A stretch of 64,000 nucleotides of DNA from QHXQ01 sp045807745 (lineage in GTDB: Bacteria > Acidobacteriota > Blastocatellia > Pyrinomonadales > Pyrinomonadaceae). Location of the stretch: NCBI GenBank assembly GCA_045807745.1, contig JBJMGT010000015.1, positions 310,001 through 374,000 on the forward strand. The letters run 5' to 3'. The notes under the pieces were generated by a model. That model made no database searches, had not been told where the DNA came from, and saw nothing but the letters and a program-made list of their open reading frames with translations. Positions 60,488 through 64,000 of the stretch are shown here, piece by piece (the first letter of the stretch is position 1; each line of letters begins with the position of its first letter). The translations under genes and the position numbers were made by a program.

Positions 60488-61573
60488 ATGCCACGCAAAC
60501 TTCTGGCGCTGGGCGTCACGCTGCTTCTGATTTTCGGTTTCACGGCTTGCGGTAAACGCCGGCCACCGTTGCCGCCCGTAGAGAATATCCCACAGCGCAC
60601 GGAGTTGCTGTCGGGCGCACAGCGCGGCAATCAGGTCATACTGAGTTGGCCCGCGCCGCGTCGTAATGCGTCGGACGAGAGCGTGCAATCCATCCGGCGG
60701 GTCGATGTCTATCGCGTGGCAGAGCGGCCCGACGCACCGCTGCCGCTCACGGAAGAGGAGTTCAGCGCCCGCGCGACGCTCATCGGTTCTGTGTCTGACG
60801 CGGATCTCAGACAGGCGCATGAAGAACTGAACTATACGGACACGCTGACGCTGACCGAGCCTGTGCGCCTGCGTTACGCCGTGCGCTACGTCAACGCCGC
60901 GGGGCAGCGCGCCGCCTTCTCAAATTTTCTATTGATCGAACCGGCCACGCGCGTCAGCCAACCGCCCGCGCTCACCGATGTCACCAACGCGAACGAATCA
61001 ACCGTCCTCGTCCGTTGGCAGCCGCCGCCCGCCAACGTGGACGGCTCGACCCCCGTGAACCTGTTGGGCTACAACGTCTATCGCACCGACCGCTCGCAGA
61101 CCGAACCGGGCCAGACGCCACTGAATAAGGCGCTCGTCAACGGCACGGAGTTTCCCGATCAGACCTTCCGCTTCGGCGAAGAGTACGTCTACATCGTCCG
61201 CGCCGTCTCGCTCGGCACAGGCGGTTCGCAGGTCGAGAGTCTGAACTCGAACGCGATCAGCATCACGCCCAAAGATACGTTCCCGCCCACCGCGCCCACA
61301 GCAATCAGGGTGGGGCCGGCGCCCGGCAAGCTGTCTCTGTTCTGGCCCGCCAATCCAGAACGTGACGTGGCCGGCTACAACATCTTTCGCGCAACCGATC
61401 CGAATCAACCCAAAGAGAGTTGGCCGAAACTCAACCGCGCGCTCTACGAACGCACGACCTACCAGGACGAGGCGGTCGAAGCGGGCACGCGTTACTACTA
61501 CTATCTGACAGCCGTAGATACGGCGGGCAACTCCAGTCCGCCTTCTGACGTTGTGTCAGAGGTTGTGCCATGA
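60488..61573 (+). CDS. Lipoprotein with fibronectin type III domains
   Basis: MPRKLLALGVTLLLIFGFTAC is a lipoprotein signal with lipobox FTAC, anchoring Cys21. Two to three fibronectin III-like domains follow: about residues 30-155 (ILSWPAPRR), 160-262 (VLVRWQPPPANV, LLGYNVYRTDR, EEYVYIVRAVS) and 270-361 (LSLFWPANPERDVAGYNIFRA, TRYYYYLTAVDTAGNSS). These are binding or structural modules; no enzyme motif is visible. It is divergent from the LysM gene and followed by an FAH-family gene. Confidence 0.8.
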   Translation: MPRKLLALGVTLLLIFGFTACGKRRPPLPPVENIPQRTELLSGAQRGNQVILSWPAPRRNASDESVQSIRRVDVYRVAERPDAPLPLTEEEFSARATLIGSVSDADLRQAHEELNYTDTLTLTEPVRLRYAVRYVNAAGQRAAFSNFLLIEPATRVSQPPALTDVTNANESTVLVRWQPPPANVDGSTPVNLLGYNVYRTDRSQTEPGQTPLNKALVNGTEFPDQTFRFGEEYVYIVRAVSLGTGGSQVESLNSNAISITPKDTFPPTAPTAIRVGPAPGKLSLFWPANPERDVAGYNIFRATDPNQPKESWPKLNRALYERTTYQDEAVEAGTRYYYYLTAVDTAGNSSPPSDVVSEVVP

Positions 61574-61608
61574 AGGCCAGGCGTGAATCGTTTAACTAAA
61601 CTATCGCC

Positions 61609-62397
61609 ATGAAGCTTTGCCGTTACACAACCCGCTCGGAAGATGCGCCGCGCTATGGTTTCATCGAAGGAGCGGAAGTTTTCCCGCTCGCCAACAATGA
61701 AATTTTCAGTGTGCCGTTTGCGCCGCCTGCGACGGGGCCAGCTATCAAACTCGCGGACGTGTCGCTGCTTGCGCCCGTGACACCATCGAAGATCGTCTGC
61801 GTCGGGCGCAATTACAAAGAACATGCCGCCGAACTCGGCAACGCCATGCCGGCAGAGCCGCTGCTGTTTCTCAAAGCGCCCTCGGCCCTCATCGGCCCGG
61901 CAGATTTGATCGAGTTGCCGCCGGCTTCCGCACGGGTCGAGCATGAAGGCGAACTCGCTGTCGTTATCGGACGGCAGGTGCGGCAACTGGCTGCCACTGA
62001 CAATCCGCTCGACTACGTGCTTGGCTACACCTGCGTCAACGATGTGACCGCGCGCGATCTGCAACGCAAGGACGTGCAGTTCACCCGCGCCAAGTCGTTC
62101 GACACTTTCTGCCCCGTCGGCCCCCACATCGAAACCGATCTCGACCCGCTCGACGTGCAGGTCGCAACGCGCGTCAACGGCACAATCAAACAACAGGCGC
62201 GCACCAGCGCCATGGCGTTCCCCGTGCCCTTCCTCATCCACTACATCTCGCACATCATGACGCTCCAACCCGGCGACCTCATCGCCACCGGCACGCCCGC
62301 CGGCGTCGGCCCCTTAACGGATGGCGACATGTGCGAAGTTGAAGTCGAAGGCGTCGGCGTCTTACGCAATCCTGTGCGGGCCGCGCAGCGCAGTTAG
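61609..62397 (+). CDS. Fumarylacetoacetate hydrolase family protein
   Basis: FAH-fold hydrolase or decarboxylase, 262 residues. VCVGRNYKEHAAELGN is the start of the core, ARVEHEGELAVVIGRQ holds the metal-binding E-x-E, GYTCVNDVTARDLQRKD and AKSFDTFCPVGP are typical, and LQPGDLIATGTPAGVGPLTDGD closes the site. Such proteins include acylpyruvases, oxaloacetate decarboxylases and 2-hydroxyhepta-2,4-diene-1,7-dioate isomerases; no pathway genes nearby allow a choice. It is closely followed by the DUF402 gene. Confidence 0.88.
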   Translation: MKLCRYTTRSEDAPRYGFIEGAEVFPLANNEIFSVPFAPPATGPAIKLADVSLLAPVTPSKIVCVGRNYKEHAAELGNAMPAEPLLFLKAPSALIGPADLIELPPASARVEHEGELAVVIGRQVRQLAATDNPLDYVLGYTCVNDVTARDLQRKDVQFTRAKSFDTFCPVGPHIETDLDPLDVQVATRVNGTIKQQARTSAMAFPVPFLIHYISHIMTLQPGDLIATGTPAGVGPLTDGDMCEVEVEGVGVLRNPVRAAQRS

Positions 62398-62403
62398 ATA
62401 GCT

Positions 62404-62892
62404 ATGACGGCCACAGCTTCCGAGTCAATCGTCGTGCATGCGCGCAAGTTCGATGGCCGGCTGCATCGGCAGTGGCCCGCGCGTCTGACCTCGCAGACGG
62501 GTTCGCTCATCGTGCTCGACGGCGTATTTGCGGAGGAGATACGCCACCCGCTCCTCGGCCGCATCGCGCCCGGCACTAACAGCACCGAGTATTACTGGAC
62601 AGACCGCTGGTATAGCGTCTTCCGTTTCCGCGAGCCGGCTGGTGTTTTGCGCAACTACTACTGCAACATCAATCAGCCCGCCGAGTTTGATGGACACCTT
62701 TTGAGCTTCGTCGATCTGGACATAGATGTCCTCGTCGCTCCCGATTTCGCTTATCAAGTCCTCGACGAAGACGAGTTCGCGCGCCACGCCGCGGAGTTTA
62801 ACTACCCCTCCGAGCTACAAGCACAAGCGCGCCGCGCACTGGCGGAGTTGCTGACCTTGATCGAGCAACGAGCTTTCCCTTTCAATGCATGA
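62404..62892 (+). CDS. DUF402 domain protein
   Basis: A 162-residue protein of the DUF402 family, related to the nucleoside di- and triphosphatase Ntdp of Gram-positive bacteria. HARKFDGRLHRQWPARL, STEYYWTDRWYSVFRF, RNYYCNINQPAEFDG, LSFVDLDIDVLVAPD and VLDEDEFA are the conserved blocks, with the acidic cluster presumed to bind metal. It starts 6 bases after the FAH gene stop, so both are probably co-transcribed. Confidence 0.82.
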   Translation: MTATASESIVVHARKFDGRLHRQWPARLTSQTGSLIVLDGVFAEEIRHPLLGRIAPGTNSTEYYWTDRWYSVFRFREPAGVLRNYYCNINQPAEFDGHLLSFVDLDIDVLVAPDFAYQVLDEDEFARHAAEFNYPSELQAQARRALAELLTLIEQRAFPFNA

Positions 62893-62938
62893 GACCCGGT
62901 TCGTGCTTGCCCAGCGAGCGCGTCGATGCGTGCTTCGA

Positions 62939-62947
62939 TGTTACAAT
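62939..62947 (+). promoter_or_regulatory. Putative extended -10 promoter of the carboxylase gene
   Basis: TGTTACAAT (TG-n-TACAAT) lies 43 bases before the ATG at 62991. It overlaps an in-frame ATG at 62946, which therefore is unlikely to be the translation start. No good -35 box is present. Confidence 0.4.
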
Positions 62948-62990
62948 GGCTGTTAGCGACAAGCTGAAGAGGGCGTACAGACCGACCGAG

Positions 62991-64000
<1,010 letters not shown>

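Overview
The window is 64 kb of a GC-rich bacterial chromosome. It is almost entirely coding and carries housekeeping genes. I found no prophage, insertion sequence, CRISPR array, rRNA or tRNA. Gene content (lipid A export by a fused LptF-LptG, peptidoglycan recycling, AIM24, DUF402, DUF465, an unusual chromosomal ParB) fits a Gram-negative-type soil or thermophilic bacterium. ParB and several uncharacterised proteins remind me of Acidobacteriota (Blastocatellia-like). That placement rests on memory and is inference.

Layout. 1-18.5 kb: 5' part of argS (minus), then a plus-strand run: Sir2 deacylase, larC, folE, metG, tatD, polyprenyl diphosphate synthase, a HARE-HTH protein, an exported amidohydrolase, a nucleotidyltransferase plus AmgK-like kinase, asnS, a LOG-family protein, AIM24, arginase, ddl. 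18.5-28.2 kb: mostly minus strand: a DUF3179 membrane protein interrupted by an in-frame UGA, an unknown CxxC protein, an oligopeptide-binding lipoprotein, nagZ, mutS, a small membrane protein (plus) and pfkA. 28.2-31.2 kb: a broken tsaB remnant, rimI, DUF465, psd-pssA. 31.2-49.1 kb: a beta-propeller lipid-face protein, guaA, dnaE, accA, ssb, recN, miaB, a bifunctional-nuclease-domain protein, parA-parB, xerD, metK, ahcY. 49.1-57 kb (minus): fused lptF-lptG, recO, two coupled small membrane proteins, an FmdE-domain protein, a Clp_N-NamZ fusion, an SDR, a class I amidotransferase hydrolase. 57.2-64 kb: hslVU, a LysM/CHAP-like protein, a fibronectin-III lipoprotein, an FAH-family hydrolase, DUF402, and the 5' part of an acyl-CoA carboxylase beta subunit.

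How parts may work together. NamZ and NagZ (exo-muramidase and exo-glucosaminidase), an oligopeptide-binding lipoprotein translationally coupled to nagZ, an AmgK-like sugar kinase and a MurU-like nucleotidyltransferase together outline a MurNAc salvage route, though they sit in three separate loci. The replication/segregation block (dnaE, ssb, recN, parAB, xerD) carries three exact copies of a 16-bp palindrome that I propose as a non-canonical parS.

Most interesting items. (1) The DUF3179 gene has UGA exactly where the family has the first Cys of its CxxC, followed by a hairpin with a GGUCU loop: a candidate selenoprotein. (2) Three TGTCGGCGCGCCGACA palindromes lie within 5.7 kb around and inside parAB. 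(3) A family of heptamer-repeat hairpins fills the gaps between tandem genes, usually from the stop codon of one gene to just before the start of the next. These are confined to 1-17.4 kb and the hslV-hslU junction. (4) A double Clp_N domain is fused to a NamZ/DUF1343 hydrolase.
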